Shown here one piece after another: positions 15,834-24,377 of a DNA stretch of 64,000 nt. The notes below the pieces were generated by a model. It saw nothing but the letters and a program-made list of their open reading frames with translations, had not been told where the DNA came from and made no database searches. Location of the stretch: assembly GCF_012641275.1 (NCBI RefSeq), contig NZ_JABAIA010000001.1:2356001-2420000 (forward strand), written 5' to 3'. The stretch comes from Chitinophaga varians (GTDB taxonomy: Bacteria; Bacteroidota; Bacteroidia; Chitinophagales; Chitinophagaceae). Every line of letters starts with the position of its first letter. The first letter of the stretch is position 1. A program made the translations under genes and the position numbers.

Positions 15834-18016
15834 CATTTTCCATCACTGCAACGAGGCGCATGGATACTTGCGCCCCAGCGCTTCTCCGGCAACGGCCCCA
15901 TCTCCAGTAACAACGTACCGCCGTCCATCAGCTGCTGATGCGTGAAAAAAGGCGCATACAACCCTTCCCCGTTTAACCAGGCTTTCTGAATGTATTGATT
16001 CTTCACTGAACAATGACGCGCTACAATCGTGAACCGCTTACCGCCCGGTAACCGGATACTGGCCTTGCTGAACACCGGACTTCCAATGGCATAAACAGGC
16101 ACTCCGGCCGTGACCGGATAAAAGCCTAAAGACGAAAACACCACAAACGCGCTCATCCCACCACCATCTTCATCTCCGGGAATGCCAAAAACATTGTCCT
16201 TAAACCATAGGTCCAGCAGCATACGCACCCGCCGCTGCGTTTTCCATGCCGCCCCTACGTAATTGTACAGGTAAGGAATGTGAAATCCCGGTTCATTACC
16301 CATGGAAAATTGCCCTACTAACCCGGTAGCGTCCGGAAAGCGATGCCAGAACATATACCGCGGCATCGCCGGTACTGTATGGAACAGCTCGTCCAGCCTT
16401 TTTTCAAAAGCCTTTTCTCCTCCCATCAGCCGGACCAATGCCGGGATGTTATGCTGCACTGCCCAGAGATAAGTCCAGCCATTATTCTCATCATAGTAGT
16501 CACGGCCACCGGGGCCGCCATCCCACGCTGGATCGATGCCAATCCAGCGCCCGGCACTGTCTTTCGGAAGAAAAAAGCCGGCGCTGTCATGCCACAACCG
16601 CCGGAAATTTTCGGCGCGTGCGGCAAACAAAAGACTATCGTCATGAAGATGCAGTTCCCCTGAAAGTTGTGATAATGCCCAGTCATCATAACTGTGCCCT
16701 AAAGTGACGGCCACTGCCTGGCGTTTTTCAAACGGATGTACTGCTGCCACTGCTTCTGTATCGCCGGGACGCAGGGCCGGATAATAACCCTTTGCCTGGT
16801 AAAAGCTGTCGAGTGGTCCACTGTGGCCATTACGCCAGGGTAGCATCGTTGCTTCCATCGCATTTTTTTTCATGCCTTCATAGGCGACTGCCAACCGTGG
16901 TATTTTTAATCCTTTGCGTAAGGCATCCAGAAAAATAATGGTGCTGTGAAAACCATTCATACAAGGATGATCTCCATACAACCGCGGAAATGCAGGCATC
17001 CAGCCACTTTGTTCATACATGGTCACATAAGCGTCCAGCATATCTTCTTCCTGCTCCGGATGCAGCACCATCCGCAAAGGATGCAGCGCCTGATAAGTAT
17101 CCCAGGTGGCGTCATCTACATAAAAAGGACGCCGGGCCACATTGACTTTTTTATTGTAACCGCTATAGTAAAGCGTATCTTCCGTGATATTCACCATCCG
17201 TTCATGACAACGATACAGCGCGGTGTAAAATGACCTGCGCTGCGCCTGTGTTCCACCTTCCACCTGAATTTGGCTGGCCACTTCATGCCAGCGGCGCCGG
17301 CCTTCCGCTATCACAGCGGCCATATCACGGCCAGCCATTTCCCGCTGAAAATTTTGTTTGGCCTGTTCTGCACTGACATAGGAAACAGCGTATTGCATTA
17401 CAACCGCATGTTCGTTTCTTTCCGGAAACCGCACGAAATACAAGCTATCCGAAACGAAGCCTGCCGTTATGGCTGTATTAAATCTGCCATATACGTACAC
17501 CGGAACATCTGCATGAAAAATTGTCCTGGCAGTAAAAGTATTCCCCGAAAAATTCAGGGGAGTAGCAAACAATAATTTTCGATCAGCATCCTGGGGAAAT
17601 GTAAACCGGTAAACACCGGTTTTACTACCAGGTGCAAACTCCACACGGATACTGTCTTCTATAAGCACAGTGCTGTAATACCAGGGACGTATCACCTCCA
17701 ACACAGGATCATAGGTACAGCGGCGTTGCCATTCGGCGGGAGATAACGGGCGGGAAGACGGCTTCATGATAAATAGCGCCCCCTCATGATGCGACGCTAC
17801 CTGTAAAGGAAAACCGGTAATCTGATCATCGGTATAATCTCTCCTCAACGGATATACGCGGACCATCTCGTTGGGCAATTGCATAACCGGCCGGGTGGGT
17901 TGTAATAACGTGGATACATTGCCGATAGCAGGGTCCATATATTCTTCCGGCGGCGTTTCACAGCCGGCAAGGAAAAACAAGGCTACCAGCGACAAAAAAA
18001 ACAATTGCTTTTGCAT
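15833..18016 (-). CDS. GH92-family exo-alpha-mannosidase, lipoprotein
   Basis: A 727-residue enzyme of glycoside hydrolase family 92, calcium-dependent inverting exo-alpha-mannosidases. A lipoprotein signal ends in LAGC with Cys19, so it is probably on the outer or periplasmic membrane surface. The family signature is clear in the C-terminal (alpha/alpha)6 domain: GQFSMGNEPGFHIPYLYN (putative acid Glu near residue 571), then GDEDGGGMSA (putative base Asp near 615) and SSLGFYPVTAG. An upstream ATG at 18034 is possible, but 18016 directly yields a standard lipoprotein signal and avoids starting 4 nt from a hairpin. Last gene of the susC-susD-EEP-GH92 cluster, so it probably trims mannosides taken up by SusCD. 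Confidence 0.92.
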   Translation of the reverse strand: MQKQLFFLSLVALFFLAGCETPPEEYMDPAIGNVSTLLQPTRPVMQLPNEMVRVYPLRRDYTDDQITGFPLQVASHHEGALFIMKPSSRPLSPAEWQRRCTYDPVLEVIRPWYYSTVLIEDSIRVEFAPGSKTGVYRFTFPQDADRKLLFATPLNFSGNTFTARTIFHADVPVYVYGRFNTAITAGFVSDSLYFVRFPERNEHAVVMQYAVSYVSAEQAKQNFQREMAGRDMAAVIAEGRRRWHEVASQIQVEGGTQAQRRSFYTALYRCHERMVNITEDTLYYSGYNKKVNVARRPFYVDDATWDTYQALHPLRMVLHPEQEEDMLDAYVTMYEQSGWMPAFPRLYGDHPCMNGFHSTIIFLDALRKGLKIPRLAVAYEGMKKNAMEATMLPWRNGHSGPLDSFYQAKGYYPALRPGDTEAVAAVHPFEKRQAVAVTLGHSYDDWALSQLSGELHLHDDSLLFAARAENFRRLWHDSAGFFLPKDSAGRWIGIDPAWDGGPGGRDYYDENNGWTYLWAVQHNIPALVRLMGGEKAFEKRLDELFHTVPAMPRYMFWHRFPDATGLVGQFSMGNEPGFHIPYLYNYVGAAWKTQRRVRMLLDLWFKDNVFGIPGDEDGGGMSAFVVFSSLGFYPVTAGVPVYAIGSPVFSKASIRLPGGKRFTIVARHCSVKNQYIQKAWLNGEGLYAPFFTHQQLMDGGTLLLEMGPLPEKRWGASIHAPRCSDGK

Positions 18017-18037
18017 AAGTTGCCGGTTACACAAACA

Positions 18038-18060
18038 GGGCCCGCCGTGTAGGCGGGCCC
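18038..18060 (-). promoter_or_regulatory. GC-rich intercistronic hairpin between EEP and GH92 genes
   Basis: A perfect 9-bp all-G/C stem (18038-18046 with 18052-18060) and 5-nt loop inside the operon. No proper T-run follows on the minus strand. It could stabilise the upstream mRNA or cause partial termination and lower GH92 output. Confidence 0.55.
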
Positions 18061-18080
18061 GTTATGACAGTTAAAGCGGG

Positions 18081-19004
18081 TTATTTGCCGTATTCCAGCA
18101 CGGCCATTACCGGAAAATGATCGGAAGGCTCTCTGGCTATGTATTTCGAAAGCTTCACTTCTTTTGGAAAATTAGCGGCGTCCGCAGCCTGCTCTTCAGG
18201 ACGTTTGCTGCGATAGGTGTCTGTCAGTATGCCATAACGGCTTACCTTAAACTGTTTTGTCAGAAAGATGTGATCAATACGACTGTCAGTTTTGCTATCT
18301 GACTTAAATGAATTGAATGTTCCGTTCAATGCATAACGTATCGCCGTTATCTCATAGGCATCTTTCATTACACCGGAGTTTTGGATAACGCCATAGGACT
18401 CGCTATGCTGGTCCACATTGAAGTCTCCCGTCAGCAACGCCGGTTTGTCGCCTGCAATCTCCTTCACCTTTGCCAGCACCAGTTTGGCACTTTCCGCACG
18501 GGCCACCACGCCAACATGGTCCATGTGGAGGTTAAAGAAATAAAACACAAAACCTGTGGACCTATCTTTAAACTCGCCCCAGGAGCATATTCTGGGCAAT
18601 ACAGCGTCCCACCCCTTATTAGGCTTGTCGGTAATGGTTGACAACCAGAAATCGCCATGTCGCAGCAACTGAAAGCGACCGGTTTTGTAGAAGATTGCGG
18701 AATGTTCGCCGCCCTGTTTTCCGTCATCACGGCCGATGCCGATAAAATCAAATTCCGGCAGGCTGTCTTTGATATTTACCAACTGATGGTACAGGCATTC
18801 CTGTGTTCCGAAAATATCAAAATCGTGAAACCTTATCATGGAAGCTATAACCGGAAATCTTTGTCCCCAGCCATTTCCATGCAGAGAATCTTCTTTGTTG
18901 TTATCGTTGCGCATATTATAAGTGGCCACATTAATTCGTTGGCCCGTTACCGTATTTGACAACCACAACAACCCTGCAAAGAGCAGGCAAACAACTTTTT
19001 TCAT
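18081..19004 (-). CDS. Secreted endonuclease/exonuclease/phosphatase (EEP) family enzyme
   Basis: A 307-residue protein with a signal peptide of about 21 residues and the whole EEP (DNase I-like) catalytic set: ATYNMRND, metal-binding Glu69 in FGTQEC, NLHMDHVG, LTGDFNVD, SRIDHIFLT and the final SDHFPV. The family cleaves phosphodiesters or phosphomonoesters with a divalent metal; members include nucleases, sphingomyelinases and inositol or sugar phosphatases. Export and position between susD and a GH92 gene argue against housekeeping DNA repair. They suggest removal of phosphate from a phosphorylated mannose glycan; this is inference. It starts 22 nt after the susD stop. Confidence 0.85.
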   Translation of the reverse strand: MKKVVCLLFAGLLWLSNTVTGQRINVATYNMRNDNNKEDSLHGNGWGQRFPVIASMIRFHDFDIFGTQECLYHQLVNIKDSLPEFDFIGIGRDDGKQGGEHSAIFYKTGRFQLLRHGDFWLSTITDKPNKGWDAVLPRICSWGEFKDRSTGFVFYFFNLHMDHVGVVARAESAKLVLAKVKEIAGDKPALLTGDFNVDQHSESYGVIQNSGVMKDAYEITAIRYALNGTFNSFKSDSKTDSRIDHIFLTKQFKVSRYGILTDTYRSKRPEEQAADAANFPKEVKLSKYIAREPSDHFPVMAVLEYGK

Positions 19005-19026
19005 GAGCGTCTTTTTAAATGGTCAA

Positions 19027-20838
19027 TTATTCCACCCAGCCAGGATTTTGTCCCAGTTTGGGATTCAGCTGAAGGTCTGTGTAGGGCACCGGATAAAGGT
19101 ACTTATAATCTTTCCACTCCTTCGGCACATTGTCCAGCCAGTGAATTTCACCGGAGTTGCCATTGGCAAGCTGCTGCGGGTTTGTCACATTATTGGCGAC
19201 GGGAGACACGTTGATATAGGTGACGCCTTTCTGCTGGTTAGCCGGTAATGTTTTGTAGAAACACACATCATTTACGCCATCGCCGTTGAGGTCCATCGGC
19301 ACATCAAGGGCAGGCACATACATACCGTTCCAGGACTGGGCCAGCAACTCGCCTTTTTTCCACCTTACCAGATCATAGAAGCGGAAGCCTTCCAGCACCA
19401 GCTCGATACCTCTTTCCCTTCTGATCTCCATCAGGGCCGGATCGGTGATTTCAGGGAAGTAGTTGTTTTTCATATAGGCGTCCACGATAACCGGTTTTGC
19501 AGCAGTACCGCTGGTGACGCCGGCGCGGGCGCGCAACGCACCTACCGTTTTGCTCCAGTCATCATCTGAGAGCAGCCCCAGTTCAGCTTGTGCCTCTGCA
19601 TAGTTGAGCAGTATTTCAGCATAACGCATCAGGGTGATAGCGTTCGTATTATTGCCGCCGTTGTCATAAAAGGTATCATCCAGGCTCCACTTGATAGGCA
19701 TATAACCTGTATACACGTACGAAAATACCGGAGGTGCAGCGATGGTAGCCCCGTTGCTGGTCCTGGTATAGCCGCTCATACGAATAGTTTGCTGCAAACG
19801 TTTATCGCGGTTCTGTGTTTCTTTGAAGAAAGGCAGGGTATCGTACCGGTCAGTATTGGTAAACGGCGTACCATCGATATTCAGATATGTATTGATGAAT
19901 TTCCGTGTAAAGCTCAGGCGGGCGCCATAGGTAGAGCTGGTATACCACCAGTTGGCATCGTTGAATACGCCGAGGCTGGCGCTGGCGATATTGGCCAGCA
20001 TGATTTCGGCCGCCACCGGCGCATTGCTGATAAACAGCTGACGATAGGACTGGGCAACGCCGCCACCCTGGTTCAGGGAAAACGCCTTGCTGTCCATAAC
20101 GGTTTTTGCAGCGGCAGCAGCAGCTTTCAGCCAGTCAGGCGCCGTCGCCATCAGGTTGTAGGAAGTTTGATACCTGCGGAAAGTACCTTCAAACAGACAT
20201 ACTCTTGACTTAAACCCGAGCACCACATTTTTGGTGATCTGGCTGCAGGTAGGATCATTGGCCAGTGTGATGTTGGCGGCAGCGAAGTCCAGATCAGCCA
20301 CGACAGAGTCCATAATGAGGGTCCGCGGGTCACGGCCGGCATACAGGTTGTTATCGTTCACTTCAAACGGCTTTCCAATCCAGGGCACATCACCGAAACG
20401 TTTTACCTTGTCGAAATAAAACCACGCACGAAAGAAGCGGGCCAGTCCGACGTAATTGTTTTTCACAGCCTGTGGCACCTTCGGGTTGTTGCAGTTGGCG
20501 ATGAAATAGTTGATGTTGCGCAGGTTCTTCCAATCCCAGCCAGTGGCCGTTCTGGAGGTATAAGCTCCCTGGCGCAGGAAATCAGGGACGGCATTGACAG
20601 CGCTGTAGTCTGCCATATTATCCGTCTTATAGATATCGTTGATGCCTGGCAACACATCGTAGAAGGAGTTGGAATAAAGCTTCATCCCATCTTCACTGCC
20701 GAAGATGGCGTCTTTAGTGGCAGTATCTACCGGCGCCTGGTCCAGGTTTTTGGAGCAACTTCCGGTAAGCACCCAGGCCGTCAGCACTATCCCCAGCCAT
20801 GTAAGCCTTTTGGAAAGTGCGTTTTTATATTGTTGCAT
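19027..20838 (-). CDS. SusD/RagB-family outer-membrane glycan-binding lipoprotein
   Basis: A 603-residue SusD-like protein. The lipoprotein signal ends in LTGSC with Cys28. The helical TPR scaffold is recognisable from NYFIANCNN, FRAWFYFDKVKRFGDVPWI and the C-terminal segment LMRYAEILLNYAEAQAELG followed by RRERGIELVLEGFRFYDLVR, both hallmarks of SusD/RagB. In the family it caps the SusC barrel on the cell surface and binds the oligosaccharide before import. It lies 31 nt downstream of susC; the substrate is suggested only by the GH92 enzyme further along. Confidence 0.95.
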   Translation of the reverse strand: MQQYKNALSKRLTWLGIVLTAWVLTGSCSKNLDQAPVDTATKDAIFGSEDGMKLYSNSFYDVLPGINDIYKTDNMADYSAVNAVPDFLRQGAYTSRTATGWDWKNLRNINYFIANCNNPKVPQAVKNNYVGLARFFRAWFYFDKVKRFGDVPWIGKPFEVNDNNLYAGRDPRTLIMDSVVADLDFAAANITLANDPTCSQITKNVVLGFKSRVCLFEGTFRRYQTSYNLMATAPDWLKAAAAAAKTVMDSKAFSLNQGGGVAQSYRQLFISNAPVAAEIMLANIASASLGVFNDANWWYTSSTYGARLSFTRKFINTYLNIDGTPFTNTDRYDTLPFFKETQNRDKRLQQTIRMSGYTRTSNGATIAAPPVFSYVYTGYMPIKWSLDDTFYDNGGNNTNAITLMRYAEILLNYAEAQAELGLLSDDDWSKTVGALRARAGVTSGTAAKPVIVDAYMKNNYFPEITDPALMEIRRERGIELVLEGFRFYDLVRWKKGELLAQSWNGMYVPALDVPMDLNGDGVNDVCFYKTLPANQQKGVTYINVSPVANNVTNPQQLANGNSGEIHWLDNVPKEWKDYKYLYPVPYTDLQLNPKLGQNPGWVE

Positions 20839-20869
20839 AGTTTATCCTTTTTTCGTTTAGCAATGATGA

Positions 20870-23800
20870 TCAAAGCGTGACACTAATTCCCAGCGTGAAA
20901 CTTTTGAGGATGGGATAGTTGTTCCCGTTACCGGAGTTGCCGGAATCGGTGACAGTGTCGGAGCGGCCAATGCTTTCCACATCGAGGTCACGGGTGATGC
21001 GGTACATCGGCGACCAGGACCAGAGGTTTTCAGCAGAGAGGAATACTCTTGCGGCATTGAGCTTCGCCCTTGAAATCAGCGCCTTAGGCAGATTGTAGCC
21101 GATCTGTATATTTTTCAGACGGATATAAGCCACATTCTGCAGGTACTTTGATTGTTGTGCTTTCAGCTCTCCGGCGCCATTCTGGGCCACATAACCACGG
21201 TAGCGCGGGAAGTAAGCATCTTGATTATCTTCAGACCAGATGTTGCCGATCTGGGATTTAGGCATATAGTTGTAAGGCCTGTTGTACTGTCCCCAGAAAA
21301 CATCTGACTCTGCACCTGGCCACCAGTCTTGTTTTCCAACACCCTGAAAGAAAACGCTGAAGAAGATATTGTTCCAGTCGGCGCTGAGGTTGATGCCATA
21401 GGTATAGTGTGGCAGCGAGTCGCCGATGATGGTCATATCACCATGATCGCTTAAGGTATTAGCGCCGTTGTTAATGATACCGTCGCCGTTGAGGTCTTTG
21501 AATCTGATATCACCAGGCAGCCACTGGCCGGAGTTGGAAGCTTTAAAAAGCGCTTGTGCCTTCGCAGCTGCGGCCACATTGTCTTTGGTCCAATAGCCAT
21601 CATTTACATAACCCCATATTTCACCCACTTTCTTACCGGCATACCAGTCGGTCAGTTTATTGTTGGTATTATTGTATTTGGTGATGGTAGCGCTGTAGTC
21701 GGCCAGTGTGGCGTTAACGCTGTAGTGCAGCGGTTTGGAGGCCACGTTGAACTGATCGCGCCAGCCGAGGGCTATTTCCCATCCGTTGGTTTTGAGATCG
21801 GCATAGTTGCCTTTAGGCACATCCGTACCAAAAACGGCAGGCAATGTCTGGCCAACGGTAAACATATTTTTAGTAATCCGCGTATATACGTCACCGGTAA
21901 AAGTGAGGCGGCTGTTCAGTGCGGCGAGGTCCAGGCCGAGGTTGCGCGTTGTGGATGTTTCCCAGGTGAGGCCGTCAGGCAATACCACCGGCTGTGACGT
22001 CTGTTGCGGGCGCACGCCATTGATTACTCTGCCGGATTGTTTGATCTCCAGCTTCTCCTGGAAAGCATATGATTTGATATTACCATTACCGAGAGAACCA
22101 TAAGACCCCCTGATTTTCAGATCAGAAACCGCTGTTTCCGGAATATGCCAAAAGGCTTCTTTGGAAAGGCGCCAGCCGCCGGAAACAGAAGGGAAGAAAG
22201 CATACCGCTGGCTGGAAGGAAATTTCGACGAGCCGTCGTAGCGGCCATTCACTTCCAGCAGGTAACGGTCTTTATAGGAATAGTTCAACCGGAAAAATTC
22301 ACCCATAATAGCCCAGCGCTCATAACCGCCGGCGGTGGCTATATTGGTGCCCAGTGCCAGATTCAGGTCTTTAGCATCGCTGTACACGAGGCCGTTGCGG
22401 GTAGTGGAAAAACCTTTATAGGTGGACTGCTCGTAGTTGAAACCTGCCATTGCCTTGAAATAATGGTCGGTGCCAAAGCGGGTTTCATATTCTGTATAAA
22501 TATTAGAGGCCAGATAAAGCGTGTTATAATTGCTCATCATGAGATCATTATAACCAAGACCTACATAAGCGATAGCTCCCGGCGCATTGCTATAGGGAAC
22601 GGGAACGCGTAAACGCTTCTGGTTATCGGCAGTGTTCTGCACGGTGAAGTCGCCTTTCAGTCGCAGCTTGTCTTTATAGATGTCTGCTGAAAATCCGGTC
22701 GTATTTCTGAACACCTGCTTGTTGAGGTCTACACCATTTTTACCGTAGAAGAAATCGCCTACCGTATAGGCAGCTGTGTAGGTGAGGGTGCCATCAGGAT
22801 TGAAGAGCATGGAAGACGGATGGCCTTCATCTGCCAGGTTACGCCAGATGCCGCCGCCTTCGCCCACGTTGAGCGGATTGTGGTAGTCTCTGCTGGAAAA
22901 CTCGGTGCTGTTGTAGATGTTCAGGAAAGGGAACAGCTGAATATTTCCTTTTGCACGCAGGTTGTACATCTTGTAATCATCAGAATTAAAACGGAACAGT
23001 CCGTCCTGACCATAATACCTGCCGGTAATATAATAACTGGCTTTACCGCTGCTACCCGAAACGGAGAGGTTATGTTCTGCAGCGCTGGTGTGGTTTTTAT
23101 ACAATAAGCCATACCAGTCGGTATTACCATAATATTCATAGTTGCCCGCAGCATTGACGATAGTCTTGGGCAGAGCGGGATTTTCAGCACGTTCTTTCAG
23201 CGCGGCCAGATAGGCCTGTGAGAAAGGTTGTGTTTTATTGATATTCTGGGGCACCTGGGAATAATCATTCCAGGCAGTCCAGGCTTCATTGAAGTTTTTA
23301 GCGTATTCATAACCGTCCGTCACTACATTAGGTACTGTAGTAGGTTTTTTCAGGGAGTAGTTGGTGGAGTAGGTAACGCTTAATTTGTCTTTTGCCGGTG
23401 TTTTGGTGGTGAACAGTACCACACCGAAGGCGCCACGCGCACCATAGATAGCGGCAGAAGCCGCGTCTTTAAGGACAGTAACGCTGGTCACGTCAGCAGG
23501 ATTGAGCATGCTCGGGTCGCCTTCCACGCCATCGATCAGTACCAGTGCGTTTCCCCCCTGTCCGATGGAAGTGATACCACGGACATTATAGGCCGGGGCC
23601 TGTGTGGGCTTACCATCGCCCGGCACGAGGTTCAGGTTGGGCACTACGCCCTGCAGTCCCTGGCTCAGGTTAGGCAACGGACGGTTTTCCAATGCTTTGG
23701 CGGATACCTGGGTAACAGCACCTGTCAGGTTTACTTTTTTCTGGGTGCCATAACCCACTACCACCACGTCACTCAGGGAGGACACATTGGTTTTCAGCGC

Positions 23801-24070
23801 AACCTGAATAAAGGTTTGATTGCCTGCCGCCACAGTATCCGGGCGATAACCGACGAAACTGAAAATCAGCCGGGAGCCGGCCGGGGCATTTAATGAAAAA
23901 TCGCCTTGCGGGTTGGTACTGGTACCGGACGAGGTGCCCAGCACTTTTACCGTTACACCCGGCAATGGCTGCCCACTTTCATCCAGCACCCTTCCCTTCA
24001 GCGGAAGGGTTTGTGCCGAACTGCCGTAAGCATAAGACAACAGCAATAGCATGTATAACCATCTTTTCAT
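20870..24070 (-). CDS. SusC/RagA-family TonB-dependent outer-membrane transporter
   Basis: A 1066-residue TonB-dependent receptor. It has a signal peptide of about 19 residues and a carboxypeptidase-regulatory-like domain (about 24-105: LKGRVLDESGQPLPGVTVKV). Next come a TonB-box-like VVVVGYGTQKK, the plug domain with the SusC signature NVRG, LVLIDGVEGD and ASAAIYGARGAFGV, and a 22-strand barrel ending in FTLGISVTL. It imports oligosaccharides with SusD using TonB energy. There is no N-terminal FecR-interacting (STN) domain, so ECF-sigma signalling through this receptor is unlikely. It heads the PUL, and its leader is about 180 nt if the TAACTTTG element at 24249 is used. Confidence 0.96.
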   Translation of the reverse strand: MKRWLYMLLLLSYAYGSSAQTLPLKGRVLDESGQPLPGVTVKVLGTSSGTSTNPQGDFSLNAPAGSRLIFSFVGYRPDTVAAGNQTFIQVALKTNVSSLSDVVVVGYGTQKKVNLTGAVTQVSAKALENRPLPNLSQGLQGVVPNLNLVPGDGKPTQAPAYNVRGITSIGQGGNALVLIDGVEGDPSMLNPADVTSVTVLKDAASAAIYGARGAFGVVLFTTKTPAKDKLSVTYSTNYSLKKPTTVPNVVTDGYEYAKNFNEAWTAWNDYSQVPQNINKTQPFSQAYLAALKERAENPALPKTIVNAAGNYEYYGNTDWYGLLYKNHTSAAEHNLSVSGSSGKASYYITGRYYGQDGLFRFNSDDYKMYNLRAKGNIQLFPFLNIYNSTEFSSRDYHNPLNVGEGGGIWRNLADEGHPSSMLFNPDGTLTYTAAYTVGDFFYGKNGVDLNKQVFRNTTGFSADIYKDKLRLKGDFTVQNTADNQKRLRVPVPYSNAPGAIAYVGLGYNDLMMSNYNTLYLASNIYTEYETRFGTDHYFKAMAGFNYEQSTYKGFSTTRNGLVYSDAKDLNLALGTNIATAGGYERWAIMGEFFRLNYSYKDRYLLEVNGRYDGSSKFPSSQRYAFFPSVSGGWRLSKEAFWHIPETAVSDLKIRGSYGSLGNGNIKSYAFQEKLEIKQSGRVINGVRPQQTSQPVVLPDGLTWETSTTRNLGLDLAALNSRLTFTGDVYTRITKNMFTVGQTLPAVFGTDVPKGNYADLKTNGWEIALGWRDQFNVASKPLHYSVNATLADYSATITKYNNTNNKLTDWYAGKKVGEIWGYVNDGYWTKDNVAAAAKAQALFKASNSGQWLPGDIRFKDLNGDGIINNGANTLSDHGDMTIIGDSLPHYTYGINLSADWNNIFFSVFFQGVGKQDWWPGAESDVFWGQYNRPYNYMPKSQIGNIWSEDNQDAYFPRYRGYVAQNGAGELKAQQSKYLQNVAYIRLKNIQIGYNLPKALISRAKLNAARVFLSAENLWSWSPMYRITRDLDVESIGRSDTVTDSGNSGNGNNYPILKSFTLGISVTL

Positions 24071-24377
24071 GGTGACATTCTGTAATTTGATGAACAGGAG
24101 TTAATTATCACGCTGCAAGTAAGAAAGAGCGGGTTAACAGGCGGATTAATTGGGGATTAACGGCCGTTATTAACAGAAAAAAAGCAGCGATTAAATTATG
24201 AAATGCGTGTTTTATCTATTAAATTAACACTAGAGAAGTTTCTTAAAGCAAAGTTAACTTCCATATCAGAAATTTCTAGCGATTAGATTTTAATTTGCCA
24301 CGTTATAGAAAGCCGGTCTGTCCCGCTTCTTATTAGAACAAATGAAAAAAAGACTTACAGGATTTGTAAGGTAGCCT
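24071..24377. other. Divergent control region between susC and the kelch regulator
   Basis: 307 nt without a gene, A/T-rich. It holds the minus-strand -7 element at 24249-24256, a weaker TAATTTG on the plus strand near 24291, and three TTAACA words (24134, 24170, 24224). This is the expected binding region for the adjacent regulator. No clear long palindrome was found. Confidence 0.5.
24249..24256 (-). promoter_or_regulatory. -7 promoter element upstream of susC
   Basis: CAAAGTTA on plus is TAACTTTG on minus, matching TAnnTTTG. It implies a long susC leader of roughly 175-180 nt, room for post-transcriptional control. No -33 element is obvious. Confidence 0.45.
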
